DNA of 15,127 bases from Neisseriales bacterium (lineage in GTDB: Bacteria; Pseudomonadota; Gammaproteobacteria; Burkholderiales; UBA11063). Position 1 is the first letter of the stretch. Each line of letters opens with the position of its first letter. The notes beneath the pieces are model-generated. The model was not told the origin of the DNA and did not search any database. It saw only the letters and a program-made list of their open reading frames with translations. The stretch lies in contig SSGY01000214.1 in NCBI GenBank assembly GCA_008017145.1, positions 1 through 15,127 of the forward strand. Reading direction: 5' to 3'. Positions 14,869 through 15,127 of the stretch are shown here, piece after piece. A program made the position numbers and the translations under genes.

Positions 14869-15127
14869 ATGACAATAGTAATGGCAAAAGAAATCGCGCC
14901 ACAATCTGGTGGATGGCTAAAATTAAACTCTGGAGATTTATTAAAGATTACCGACCTCGACGGTGAACAGGTCGCTGATTTATTTGCAGTGTCTGCGGAT
15001 GATATGAGAGAATATTTAAGTGTCGGAACAACTCGTGCGGGTGGTTATAAGATGTTTCCTAAAGTTGGTGATCGTTTTTTGTCGAATAAATATAAACCAA
15101 TGTTGAACGTTGTACGTGATGATTCTC
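14869..15127 (+). CDS. DUF1989 / urea carboxylase-associated family protein, N-terminal part
   Basis: The first 86 residues are visible before the window ends. AAGGAG lies six bases before ATG 14869. The pattern matches the DUF1989 (urea carboxylase-associated) family: QSGGWLKLNSGDLLKITDLDGEQVADLFAVSADD, then REYLSVGTTR, then GDRFLSNKYKPMLNVVRDD, the same order of conserved blocks (GxxLRIxDLxGxQxxD, E-Y-x5-T, GxxLxSN, PML-x-IVxD). Members are metal-dependent enzymes or subunits. Some take part in carboxyguanidine or urea breakdown, others have unknown substrates. No urea carboxylase gene is in the window, so the role here is open. Two hairpins lie in the leader. The Met at codon 5 is an alternative start but is worse placed. 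Confidence 0.82.
   Translation, partial: MTIVMAKEIAPQSGGWLKLNSGDLLKITDLDGEQVADLFAVSADDMREYLSVGTTRAGGYKMFPKVGDRFLSNKYKPMLNVVRDDS

Overview
The window comes from an AT-rich Gram-negative chromosome, most likely a low-GC beta- or gammaproteobacterium. The lineage call is inference from several features. The genes give proteobacterial-type products (PdxY, MurQ, AnmK, GlnRS, Bcr/CflA transporter). The CaiB/BaiF-type protein has the two-half layout I know from Burkholderiales. There are clear Shine-Dalgarno sites and a Sec signal peptide. No rRNA, tRNA, CRISPR array, transposase or phage gene was seen.

Left part (1-5700). The 3' end of a pyridoxal kinase gene (pdxY) is followed by murQ on the + strand. 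Converging on murQ from the - strand is a chain that reads anmK, sugar-porter MFS transporter, Bcr/CflA drug-efflux MFS transporter, an unannotated 28-codon Cys-rich small ORF, and a GRDP/DUF1399-like protein. AnmK phosphorylates anhydro-MurNAc to MurNAc-6-P and MurQ removes its lactyl ether, so the two sides of this locus hold consecutive steps of peptidoglycan recycling. The sugar porter overlaps the end of anmK, which makes it a candidate amino-sugar importer.

Middle part (5700-11230). A second - strand series reads def (peptide deformylase), an acyltransferase-3 membrane protein, a membrane-anchored coiled-coil protein, glnS, and a permuted-looking CoA-transferase III family protein. Between glnS and the CoA-transferase gene lies a 126-bp imperfect palindrome with about 41 paired positions and ends TATACTC/GAGTATA. 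It resembles a MITE or Correia-type element and could also act as a terminator.

Right part (11230-15127). Divergent from def is a DHA2-type 14-TM efflux transporter. Then comes the most striking gene, a secreted 546-residue protein whose C-terminal half has the pattern of aerolysin-type beta-pore-forming toxins of the ETX/MTX2 group. It includes an alternating amphipathic beta-hairpin and is preceded by an unrecognised Cys-rich N-terminal domain. It has its own good sigma70-type promoter next to a 10-bp perfect palindrome. The window ends inside a DUF1989 (urea carboxylase-associated) gene whose leader carries two consecutive hairpins.
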